From assembly GCA_020431135.1 (NCBI GenBank), contig JAGQIT010000361.1:1-5700 (forward strand): DNA of 5,700 nt, written 5' to 3'. Below are positions 1 through 5,700 of this stretch, piece by piece. The notes under the pieces are model-generated. The model worked only from the letters and a program-made list of their open reading frames with translations, was not told the origin of the DNA and did no database searches. The stretch's first letter is position 1, and each line of letters begins with the position of its first letter. Source of the stretch: Myxococcales bacterium (lineage in GTDB: Bacteria; Myxococcota_A; Polyangia; Nannocystales; Nannocystaceae). A program made the translations under genes and the position numbers.

Positions 1-153
1 GACGACGACAGCGGAGGACGACGGCCGCGTCGGTGTCGATCGTCTGCGAGTGAATCTCGTTTTCAAGTCCGCCGGATCGCCGCGGTCACGCGCCGCAGAC
101 AGGCCCGCGCTCCGGGCTGCGGGGCGCCGGGACTCGTGTTAGGTTCCCGCCCG
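1..153. other. Unassigned left flank, possibly holding the edge of an upstream gene
   Basis: No gene can be assigned here. On the plus strand one frame is open from base 2 to a TAG at 140-142 and could be the C-terminal tail of an upstream gene, but its third-position GC is only moderate. On the minus strand the frame aligned with those codons has a more coding-like GC pattern near bases 1-60, yet it is closed by a TGA at 88-86 and has no ATG, GTG or TTG after that stop. A small GC hairpin with arms at 103-107 and 113-117 lacks a T-tract. No convincing promoter for the bacterioferritin gene is visible. The flank probably holds a gene end or regulatory sequence, but neither is established. Confidence 0.25.
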
Positions 154-621
154 ATGAAAGGCAACCCACAGGTCATCGAGCTGCTCAACGAGGTTCTCAC
201 CGCGGAGCTGACGGCCATCAACCAGTACTTCATCCACGCCAAGATGTGCGCGGACTGGGGCTACACCAAGCTCGCTGCCAAGGTGCGCGCGGAGTCTATC
301 GACGAGATGCGCCACGCCGACACGCTGATCGAGCGGATCCTCTTCCTCGACGGCGTCCCCAACGTCCAGCGCTACAGCAAGGTCAACGTCGGCGAGACCG
401 TGAAGGAGCAGCTCGAGCTCGACCTCCAGCTCGAGCACGACGCGATCGCCCGCCTCAACAAGGCGATCGCCACCTGCCGCGATGTCGGCGACAACGCCAG
501 CCGCGAGCTCCTCAACGGGATCCTCGTCTCCGAGGAGGAGCACACCGACTGGCTCGAGACCCAGCTCGAGCTGATCCGCCAGATCGGCGAGCAGCTCTAC
601 TGCGCGCAGCAGGTCGGCTAG
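154..621 (+). CDS. bfr: Bacterioferritin (heme-binding iron-storage ferritin)
   Basis: This 155-residue cytosolic protein matches bacterioferritin from end to end, with the usual MKGNP-type start and a length close to the family norm of about 158. Bacterioferritins assemble as hollow 24-mers that oxidise Fe(II) at a di-iron centre and store the mineral; heme sits between subunit pairs. All ferroxidase ligands are in place: Glu18, Glu51, His54, Glu94, Glu127 and His130, with the nearby Tyr25. The heme-ligand methionine is Met52, inside the IDEMRHAD motif. The ATG at 154 is preferred over an in-frame GTG at 136, which would add six residues not found in the family; no strong Shine-Dalgarno precedes either. 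No bacterioferritin-associated ferredoxin gene is adjacent. The gene is followed by its own terminator, so it is probably monocistronic. The family call is firm. Confidence 0.97.
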   Translation: MKGNPQVIELLNEVLTAELTAINQYFIHAKMCADWGYTKLAAKVRAESIDEMRHADTLIERILFLDGVPNVQRYSKVNVGETVKEQLELDLQLEHDAIARLNKAIATCRDVGDNASRELLNGILVSEEEHTDWLETQLELIRQIGEQLYCAQQVG

Positions 622-695
622 CCGCGCTCGTCCTGTCGTCCAAGCCGCCGCCCGGTGAGTTCGGTCAAGGACCGCGACCCTGCTCCCGACGGCGC

Positions 696-732
696 ACGGG
701 CCCGCATCGCGGGCCCGTTTTTTCTTGTTTTT
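696..732 (+). terminator. Rho-independent terminator of bfr
   Basis: A perfect 10-bp GC-rich stem (696-705 pairing with 709-718) with a three-base ATC loop is followed by a T-rich run through about 732, interrupted only by single C and G bases. It lies 75 bases after the bfr stop. Read from the minus strand, the same stem has no following T-tract, so it should act mainly on plus-strand transcripts. Confidence 0.93.
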
Positions 733-752
733 GTTCTCGTCCGCGGCGCGGA

Positions 753-1706
753 CTACTTGGCCGCGGGCCCCTTCGCGTCGCCGTTCTCGGGGGCCGCGGC
801 GTCGGCGGGCTGGGGCTTGCCCATGAGCTTCTCCGGCGCCTCGGCGGCCTCGTCCGGCAGGCGGATCGTCTTCGGTCCGGGCGGCGCGAACTTGTCGACC
901 GGGACCTCGCCGTTGACCTCGAACTTGTTGGTGATCGACGACATCTTGGTCAGCGACGCGTCGACGAATTGCTTGTAGGCGACCTTGGTCCCGGCGACCT
1001 CGCGGAAGTCGTCGAAGGTCACGGTCACCGGCATCGCCCCGAGCGGGTTGGCCTGCTTGAAGCTCTGCGACACCGGCATCTTCGTCTCGAGGTCGAGGCG
1101 GAGAACGACGTCGTCGTCGCTCGGCGAGCGGAAGGTGATCTCGGCGAGGCGCCGGCCGCCGTCACCATCGACGAGCGCGGTGGTCTCGGCGCTCTTGAAG
1201 TACTGCCTCCAGTCGAGGGCGAGGCAGCGGCTCGTGCTCCACGCGGCCTGCTCGGCCTCGACGCCGGTGATCATGCGCATGCCGTTGATCGGGTCGTCGG
1301 ACCAGATCTTGCCGCCCTGGCTGCCGAGGCGGACGAGGCCGACGCCGGGCATGTCGGTCTCGACGTAGAAGTCGCCGCCGGCCCACCAGGTCTGGGCGGT
1401 GCCGTGGAGGCCGAGGCCGTCGACGGTCATCTGCGACTCGACGTAGTACGAGCGGATCGCCTCGAAGCTGGCGGCGCCGCCGAGGGCGTCGACGGAGGCG
1501 GCGAGGAGCTCCTCGGCTGCAGGCAGGGCGTTCTTCTCGGCCTCGCCGGCGGCGCCCGCCTTGGTGTCGGCGCTCGCATCGGCTGTCTTCGCGCCCGCGT
1601 CAGGGCCGCTGCTGTCGGTGCACGCGGACCCGAGCAGCGCGAGGCCGAGGGCGAAGGAGGAGCAGAGGCCGACGAGGCGCGCGCGCGGTTGAGATCGACG
1701 TGTCAT
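753..1706 (-). CDS. Lipoprotein with LolA-like / outer-membrane-lipoprotein-sorting fold (putative)
   Basis: This protein of 317 residues starts with an Arg-rich n-region and a hydrophobic core ending in LLGSAC, a relaxed lipobox with Cys29 as the likely lipidated residue. A low-complexity Ala/Asp/Thr/Lys linker follows to about residue 60. The mature domain (about 62-275) opens with the ALGGAASFEAIRS pattern. It continues with WW-AGGDFYVE, a GGKIW segment and a late DFREVAGTKVAYKQ strand, which is the layout of LolA-like beta-sheet proteins found beside proteases in Acidobacteria and Myxococcota. The last 40 or so residues are Pro/Ala-rich. LolA-type folds bind acyl chains, but whether this one does is inference. 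The ATG overlaps the TGA of the upstream S41 gene as ATGA, so translation is probably coupled. Exact function is unknown; the fold call is by pattern only. Confidence 0.72.
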   Translation of the reverse strand: MTRRSQPRARLVGLCSSFALGLALLGSACTDSSGPDAGAKTADASADTKAGAAGEAEKNALPAAEELLAASVDALGGAASFEAIRSYYVESQMTVDGLGLHGTAQTWWAGGDFYVETDMPGVGLVRLGSQGGKIWSDDPINGMRMITGVEAEQAAWSTSRCLALDWRQYFKSAETTALVDGDGGRRLAEITFRSPSDDDVVLRLDLETKMPVSQSFKQANPLGAMPVTVTFDDFREVAGTKVAYKQFVDASLTKMSSITNKFEVNGEVPVDKFAPPGPKTIRLPDEAAEAPEKLMGKPQPADAAAPENGDAKGPAAK

Positions 1707-3190
1707 GGGGCTTGCTCGGTCTTCGCGGGCTCCGCGGAGAGCGCCTTGATCGCGGCCGCGAGCACCGGATCGCGCCCGGCGATGAAGTCGTCGCGGGTCT
1801 CGTGCACGAGGACATCGGGGCGCACCCCGTCCCCCTCCGCGACGCTCCCCTTTGAGCTGTGGTAGTCGCCGACCACGTATTGAAGGATAACACCGCCGTC
1901 GAGGCGCTCGATCAGCGAGGGCAGCGCGGCGCCGGCCGAGGCCCGCCCGCCGATGATCGCCTCGACCCGGCCGAGGTCCCGCATCCCCGTGGCGAAGATC
2001 TCTGAGGTCGACGCGGTCCCCTCGTCGACGAGGAGCACCAGGCGGCCGGTGAAGGCGTCAGGGTTGCCGGCGACGTTGAACTCCTGCTTGAAGTCGCGGA
2101 ACTGGAGGGTGCCGAGGGAGCCGCCCTCGGTGAGGAGCATCCGGGCCATCGGCACGGACATCGCGCCGACGCCGCCCGGGTTGCCGCGCAGATCGAGGAT
2201 CAGCGCCTCCATCCCGGCCTCGCGGAGCTCGCCGAGGGTCGCCTCGACCTGCTTGAGCATCGGCAGCATCCAGTAGTTGAACGCGAGGTAGCCGATCTTC
2301 GTTCCCTCGATCATCCGCCCCTCGACGAGGGTCGGGATGTTGCGGAGGTTGCCGAGGGAGACGACCTCGCCGGCCGGGGTCACGCAGCGGACCTCGCGGG
2401 TGACCTCAGCGTCGGCGGCGCTCGGATCGCGCAGGCGGATCGCGATTATGTCGCCCTCGTTGCCCGAGAGGAGGTTCTCGACCGCGCGGGTGATCTCGAA
2501 GGCGCGCTCGCTCGGGCGCTCGCTCCGCTCCTTGATCGCGTCCACGAGCTCCGGGATCGAGCGGCCGGCGACCTCGAGGAGGACCGCGCCCTGGGGGACG
2601 CCGCTGTCGACTCCGCCTACCGCGGCGTCGACGACGACGACCTCGTCGCCGATCAGCCGCGCGGCGATCGGCGCGAGGGCGCCGCCGCGTGGCGCCTCGG
2701 TCGCGTCTTCGGCCGCGGGCGGGACGACCTTGAAGTGGCTCTGCCCGAGCTTGTCGAGGAGCTCGTTCATCAGCTCGTAGGCCGCGGCCGGGCCGTCGAC
2801 GTCGACGAGCTTCGTGCCGTACTCGAGGCGGAGCGCCGGCCAGTCGAGGCAGGCGAGCGTCGGGTCGAAGTGCTTCTCGAGAACCACCCGCCAGACGGCG
2901 TCGAGGGTCGCGGCGTAGGGAGACTCGGGGAGGGGCGGCAGGGTCGCCGGGTCGAGGCCGCTGAGATCGGGACACTCGCCCGGAGCGCGGGCTGTCGGGG
3001 CGTTGGTGTCCGCGGGCTTCGTGTCGGCGCTCTCCCCGGCGCGTTCCTCCGCGCCGCCGGTCGAGGTCGCCTTGGGCCCGCAGCCCGAGCCGACGCCGCT
3101 GACGAGGAGCGCCGACGCGAGCGCCCCTATCTGGGCACAGACCGATCGTGAGCGGGGAGCTCCCGGCTCCCCGTGGCGGCGGCGACGCAA
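1703..3190 (-). CDS. S41-family protease-like lipoprotein, lysine-less (tricorn/IRBP-like) type
   Basis: This protein of 495 residues has an Arg-rich start, a hydrophobic stretch (about 20-35) and the lipobox-like GSGC with Cys37, then a Thr/Ala/Glu linker to about 70. A helical region follows, with GQSHF at 149-153 in the place of the conserved L-x-D-x-H segment. A PDZ-like region spans about 170-255, and the S41 core covers about 290-465. The core contains LDLRGNPGG (332-340) and the nucleophile motif GTASTSEIF with Ser396. Where classical C-terminal processing proteases carry the general-base lysine, this protein has Gly420. His152, Ser396 and Glu452 (in EGDGVRPD) fit the Ser-His-Glu arrangement of tricorn-like members. 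The TTG at 3190 is chosen because no ATG or GTG lies in frame before the signal peptide; GAGGAG stands just two bases upstream, an unusually short spacing. It is probably an envelope-anchored peptidase; its substrate is unknown. Confidence 0.85.
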   Translation of the reverse strand: MRRRRHGEPGAPRSRSVCAQIGALASALLVSGVGSGCGPKATSTGGAEERAGESADTKPADTNAPTARAPGECPDLSGLDPATLPPLPESPYAATLDAVWRVVLEKHFDPTLACLDWPALRLEYGTKLVDVDGPAAAYELMNELLDKLGQSHFKVVPPAAEDATEAPRGGALAPIAARLIGDEVVVVDAAVGGVDSGVPQGAVLLEVAGRSIPELVDAIKERSERPSERAFEITRAVENLLSGNEGDIIAIRLRDPSAADAEVTREVRCVTPAGEVVSLGNLRNIPTLVEGRMIEGTKIGYLAFNYWMLPMLKQVEATLGELREAGMEALILDLRGNPGGVGAMSVPMARMLLTEGGSLGTLQFRDFKQEFNVAGNPDAFTGRLVLLVDEGTASTSEIFATGMRDLGRVEAIIGGRASAGAALPSLIERLDGGVILQYVVGDYHSSKGSVAEGDGVRPDVLVHETRDDFIAGRDPVLAAAIKALSAEPAKTEQAP

Positions 3191-3200
3191 GGCTCCTCGC

Positions 3201-3908
3201 CTACTCGTAGGTGATCCGCTCGAGGGCGTTGAGATCGAGGACGACGATCTCCTGCCGCGAGAGGCGGAGGATCCCCTCGCGCTGCATACGGTTGAGGGCC
3301 CTCGAGATCTCCTCGCGGACGGTGCCGAGGCGGGCGGCGACCGTGTTCATGTCGAGCTGCCGCGGGATCACGCAGGGCTTGCCCTGCTCGGCGCCGGCCC
3401 GCGTGGCGAGGGTCAGGAGGAAGGACGCGAGGCGGCGCTCGACCGATCGCAGCGAGAGATCGAGAACGAGGTCGATCAGGCGGTTGGCGCGGAAGGCCAT
3501 GTGTCGCATCAGCGCCATCGCCAGGGGCTGTGAGCGGCCGGTCAAGCGGACCACGTCGTTGGTGCCGAAGCGCCAAGCCTCCGAGTCGACCATGGCGAAC
3601 GCCGACGACGCGCATTGGACGTCAGGGGGGAGGAAGCCCTCGCCGATCAGCTTTCCGGGCTCCGCGAGGTAGAGGATCTGCTCGCGACCCTCGGACGAGA
3701 TCAGGCTGAGCTTGAACTCACCGCTCTTGACGATGAACAGGCCAGGTCCGGGCTCGCCGCGGCGGAACACCGAGCGCTTGCGCTTGACCTCGATGATCTC
3801 GCCGAAGCTGCACAGCTCGGCCATGATTTCTTCTGGGACCTGATCCCAACCGGCAAAGCGCAGGAGCGACTGGCGGATCTGCTCAGTCTCCGCAGGCTCT
3901 AGTGACAT
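3201..3908 (-). CDS. Crp/Fnr-family transcriptional regulator
   Basis: This protein of 235 residues has the two-domain Crp/Fnr layout. An N-terminal cyclic-nucleotide-binding-type beta-barrel (about 20-125) contains FRRGEPGPGLFIVKSGEFKL and the GKLIGE turn. A long dimerisation helix (about 128-160) follows, then a C-terminal winged helix-turn-helix (about 160-230). The recognition helix reads TVREEISRALNRM (196-208), so the DNA-contacting pattern is R-E-x-x-S-R, mixing features of Crp and Fnr. The Arg that holds the cyclic phosphate in Crp is replaced (Ala100 by my alignment), and the Fnr-type N-terminal cysteine cluster is absent; cysteines are only at 33, 99 and 179. The ligand is therefore unknown. 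The ATG at 3908 fits the family start; an in-frame TTG at 3971 would add 21 atypical residues. The stop lies 10 bases before the S41 lipoprotein gene, which suggests it controls its own operon. Confidence 0.93.
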   Translation of the reverse strand: MSLEPAETEQIRQSLLRFAGWDQVPEEIMAELCSFGEIIEVKRKRSVFRRGEPGPGLFIVKSGEFKLSLISSEGREQILYLAEPGKLIGEGFLPPDVQCASSAFAMVDSEAWRFGTNDVVRLTGRSQPLAMALMRHMAFRANRLIDLVLDLSLRSVERRLASFLLTLATRAGAEQGKPCVIPRQLDMNTVAARLGTVREEISRALNRMQREGILRLSRQEIVVLDLNALERITYE

Positions 3909-3914
3909 GGCGCA

Positions 3915-3920
3915 AGTGTA
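3915..3920 (-). promoter_or_regulatory. Possible -10 element for a leaderless regulator transcript
   Basis: Read on the minus strand, TACACT matches four of six bases of the TATAAT consensus and sits exactly six bases before the ATG at 3908. Transcription would then begin at or next to the start codon, giving a leaderless message. No Shine-Dalgarno precedes this ATG, which fits. No recognisable -35 hexamer was found at 16-18 bases further upstream, so this is weak. Confidence 0.3.
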
Positions 3921-3966
3921 GCCGGCTTTTCGCTCGTCTGCGCGCCCACCGACGGGTCTAGTGCAA

Positions 3967-3985
3967 GGCAAATTCGTAGCTTGCC
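3967..3985. promoter_or_regulatory. Dyad GGCAA-N9-TTGCC in the divergent intergenic region
   Basis: Two five-base inverted arms (3967-3971 and 3981-3985) lie 59-77 bases upstream of the regulator ATG. The overall size suits a dimeric regulator, and autoregulation by the Crp/Fnr protein is an obvious guess. The arms match neither the TGTGA (Crp) nor the TTGAT (Fnr) half-site, and five-base dyads occur often by chance. Confidence 0.22.
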
Positions 3986-4065
3986 CGCGACATTTCGTGT
4001 CTTTTCTGGGCCGGGGCTCGGATGCGCGCGTGGAGCGGAGATCTTCGCAAATTGGTGGTCCTTAT

Positions 4066-4077
4066 CCTACATGTAGG
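4066..4077. promoter_or_regulatory. Perfect 12-bp palindrome (putative operator)
   Basis: CCTACATGTAGG reads identically on both strands and lies 22 bases before the ATG of the roadblock-like gene, within the local AT-rich part of the divergent intergenic region. A weak -10-like CATACT follows at 4079-4084. The position suggests an operator overlapping the promoter of the rightward gene. The half-sites resemble TACA/TGTA dyads of the CopY/BlaI family, but those have two bases between the arms and this one has none. Confidence 0.45.
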
Positions 4078-4099
4078 CCATACTCCCACGACCTCCAGC

Positions 4100-4537
4100 A
4101 TGGATGGACCGCCGATGCTCTCGCCGACCGCCCCTTCGCGTTTCCGTCTCCAGCCCCTCCCGCACCCCGAACGCCGCGTCGAGCGGCGGCGCTACCGACC
4201 GACGGACACCGCGTCCGCCCTGATCTCCGCCTTCGACCACGCGGTCGCTCGCGCTGAGCTGGACGCGGCGATCCTCGTCGACGAGTACGGGATGCTGGTC
4301 TCGAAGAACACGACCGAGCTCGACCTCAACCAGCTCGCCGCCGTCACGCCGATCGTCGCTCGGGGGCACGCCGCCGCAGCGATCCGCCGCCGCGGCCAGG
4401 AGCGCGAGCTCAGCGTCTGCGAGGTCGAGATCCTCGGCGAGAAGCTCTTCGTCGCCGCGCTCGGCGGCGCCAAGGGCCCCCGCGAGCGCGAGACGACGAC
4501 GATCGCCGCGGCCGCCGACCGCATCCTCAACGCCTAG
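4100..4537 (+). CDS. Small roadblock/LC7-like (profilin-fold) protein
   Basis: This protein of 145 residues has a Pro/Arg-rich N-terminal extension (about 1-35) followed by a compact alpha/beta domain. Helix TASALISAFDHAVAR precedes the strand pair AAILVDEYGMLVS (56-68), a helix with LDLNQLAAVTPIVARG, two more strands (ELSVCEVEILGEKLFVAAL) and a final helix ending in ADRILNA. This order fits roadblock/LC7 domains, which bind and regulate small Ras-like GTPases such as MglA in myxobacteria. No GTPase gene is in view. The ATG at 4100 is preferred because codons upstream lose the GC-rich third position; the ATG at 4115 is an alternative and an ORF start at 4022 is unlikely. It is transcribed divergently from the regulator operon. 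The domain assignment comes from pattern recognition and is moderately sure. Confidence 0.65.
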   Translation: MDGPPMLSPTAPSRFRLQPLPHPERRVERRRYRPTDTASALISAFDHAVARAELDAAILVDEYGMLVSKNTTELDLNQLAAVTPIVARGHAAAAIRRRGQERELSVCEVEILGEKLFVAALGGAKGPRERETTTIAAAADRILNA

Positions 4538-4681
4538 CGCCCCGCCTTCTCTGATCGCCACGCGGGGGGAGCCCGCTGGCGGGCAGTCGAGGAGACGGCG
4601 GCGACTCAGTCCTCGCGGTTGAGTTCGTCGTCGTCTCTCGCTTGTCGACGGGGCGACGTGGCGAGTCGCTCGGACAGCCTC
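4538..4681. other. Convergent intergenic spacer without a clear terminator
   Basis: This gap separates the ends of the roadblock-like gene and the S41 protease gene. A short GC hairpin with arms 4571-4576 and 4579-4584 is present but has no T-tract on either strand. A seven-base inverted pair (4601-4607 and 4663-4669) is too far apart to be a convincing terminator stem. No open frame with coding character is seen. Confidence 0.4.
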
Positions 4682-5700
4682 CTAGCCGTCAGCGCGGTTC
4701 GTGGGCGCCATCGCGAGGCCGCGGAGCGCCGCCTGGACGGCGACCTCGGGGAGCTCGCGCCCGGCGAGGGTCGTCTGCGGGAGGTTAACGTGGATGTCCG
4801 GGTCGACGCCGTTGCCGTCGATCACACGATCCTTCGGGGAGAAGTAGCGGGCGATCGTCAGCGTGAGGACGGAGCCGTCGGGCATGCCGATCACGTCTTG
4901 GACGGTGCCCTTGCCGTAGCTCCGCTCGCCGATCACGTGCGCGCGGCGGTGGTCTTGCAGGGTCGCCGCGAGGAGCTCGGAGGCGGAGGCGGAGCGCCGA
5001 TCTTGGATCACGACGAGGCGCGTGCTCTCGTCGGAGCCGCCGGTGTGCGCCGTCTCCTCGCGGAGGATCTGACCGCCGCGTCCGCGGGTCCGGACGAGCA
5101 CACCCTCGCCGATGAACAGATCGGCGATCGCCACGGCCTCGGTCACGTCACCGCCGGGGTTGCCGCGGAGGTCGAGGATGATCCCTGAGAGGCCGCCAGA
5201 GCCGGCGGCGCGGCGGAGCTCGGCGAGGGAGCGCTTGACCTGCTCGCTGACCCCGGAGCGGAACGCGCGGACGATGATGTGCGCGTGCTTCCTGCCGCCG
5301 CGCTCGAGGAGGTGGGCGTCGACGAGATGCTTGGCGTCGGTCGCCGCGAGGGTGAGGGCCAGGGTCTGCGGCGCCGGATTGGCGCGGCGTTGGACGACGA
5401 GCTCGACGCGCTCTCCCGGGCGACCGCTGAGGAGGCCTTGGGCCTCGGCCTGCGAGAGCATGAAGGAGACGTCGTGGTCGCGGATCGCGAGGATGTGGTC
5501 ACCCGCCTGGAGGCCGATCCGCGCCGCGGGTGAGTCGGGGAAGACGGTGGTGACCTCGAGCTCGGCGGGCTTGTGCGCCTCGACTTCGCCGCGCCGGAGG
5601 TGGACCGCCAACCCGGTGAAGCCGCCCTGGCCCCGGTGCTTGAGGGACTTGCGCTCGGTCGCCGTGAGGAAGTGGCTGTGCTCGTCGAGGCCGCTGACGA
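4682..5700 (-). CDS. C-terminal processing protease (S41A, CtpA/Prc-like), 5' end outside window
   Basis: The reading frame stays open to the right edge, so 338 C-terminal residues are visible and the start is missing. An apparent TTG start at 5611 is rejected, because the codons before it encode LDEHSHFLTATE and GGFTGLAV, the family's usual LDPHS and FGGIGI segments. A PDZ domain follows (visible residues about 45-105, with SPAARIGLQAGDHILAI), then the S41 core. The core has LDLRGNPGG (about 175-183), the nucleophile motif SASASEL with Ser240, and YGKGTVQ with general-base Lys263 and Gln267. It ends with DGNGVDPDIHV and a short Ala-rich tail. Such proteases act in the periplasm or membrane, cutting proteins near their C-termini. 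The catalytic set is complete, so it should be active. A signal peptide or anchor would lie off the window. Confidence 0.95.
   Translation of the reverse strand, partial: VSGLDEHSHFLTATERKSLKHRGQGGFTGLAVHLRRGEVEAHKPAELEVTTVFPDSPAARIGLQAGDHILAIRDHDVSFMLSQAEAQGLLSGRPGERVELVVQRRANPAPQTLALTLAATDAKHLVDAHLLERGGRKHAHIIVRAFRSGVSEQVKRSLAELRRAAGSGGLSGIILDLRGNPGGDVTEAVAIADLFIGEGVLVRTRGRGGQILREETAHTGGSDESTRLVVIQDRRSASASELLAATLQDHRRAHVIGERSYGKGTVQDVIGMPDGSVLTLTIARYFSPKDRVIDGNGVDPDIHVNLPQTTLAGRELPEVAVQAALRGLAMAPTNRADG

Noticed and set aside
246..1865. Long plus-strand open frame of 539 codons across bfr and the lipoprotein gene
   Set aside because: It is an out-of-frame shadow in GC-rich DNA: Arg/Gly/Ala-rich, no domain, and it crosses the bfr terminator and overlaps well-supported genes on both strands.
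2406..2975. Arg/Pro-rich minus-strand frame inside the S41 lipoprotein gene
   Set aside because: It is a frame-shifted shadow of the coding sequence with no recognisable features; the in-frame S41 motifs explain this DNA.
3909..3971. Regulator start at TTG 3971
   Set aside because: The added 21 residues do not look like the family's N-terminus, and the ATG at 3908 gives the normal length.
3989..4001. Dyad GACA-N5-TGTC as a Crp/Fnr site
   Set aside because: The arms are only four bases long, do not match Crp or Fnr half-sites, and are expected by chance in this length.
4022..4099. N-terminal extension of the roadblock-like protein from ATG 4022
   Set aside because: Third positions there are not GC-biased, the segment contains the palindrome and promoter-like bases, and it would not match the domain.
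4561..4590. Hairpin as an intrinsic terminator between the convergent genes
   Set aside because: The stem is short, the perfect pairing leaves only a two-base loop, and there is no T-tract on either strand.
4682..5611. S41 protease as a complete 309-residue protein starting at TTG 5611
   Set aside because: The frame is open to base 5700 and the preceding codons encode conserved family segments (LDEHS, GGFTGLAV), so the gene is cut by the window edge.

Overview
The window is high-GC DNA with strong G/C preference at third codon positions. It carries several lipoproteins with soft lipoboxes and low-complexity Ala/Asp/Thr linkers, S41 proteases, a roadblock-like protein and a heme bacterioferritin. 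This mix suggests a Gram-negative bacterium of the Myxococcota type. That assignment is an inference from style and gene content; no rRNA or other marker gene is present.

Layout from left to right: (1) 1-153, an unassigned flank. (2) 154-621 (+), a complete bacterioferritin followed by a textbook intrinsic terminator at 696-732. (3) 3908 down to 753 (-), a tight three-gene cluster that reads as an operon: a Crp/Fnr-family regulator, then 10 bases later an S41-family protease-like lipoprotein with a TTG start, then, through an ATGA overlap, a lipoprotein that looks like the LolA/outer-membrane-lipoprotein-sorting fold. (4) 3909-4099, a divergent, locally AT-richer intergenic region with a perfect 12-bp palindrome and other short repeats. 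(5) 4100-4537 (+), a small roadblock/LC7-like protein. (6) 4682-5700 (-), the C-terminal part of a canonical Ser-Lys carboxy-terminal processing protease (PDZ plus S41) whose start lies beyond the right edge.

Taken together, the central operon looks like a regulator controlling its own envelope cargo: a membrane-anchored S41 enzyme of the lysine-less type and a partner lipoprotein translated by coupling. The second S41 protease nearby belongs to a different catalytic class. The bacterioferritin is ordinary and converges on the operon. No CRISPR array, tRNA, rRNA, insertion sequence or phage gene was seen. The most unusual unit is the regulator/S41 lipoprotein/lipoprotein operon; calling it a new system would be speculation from sequence alone.
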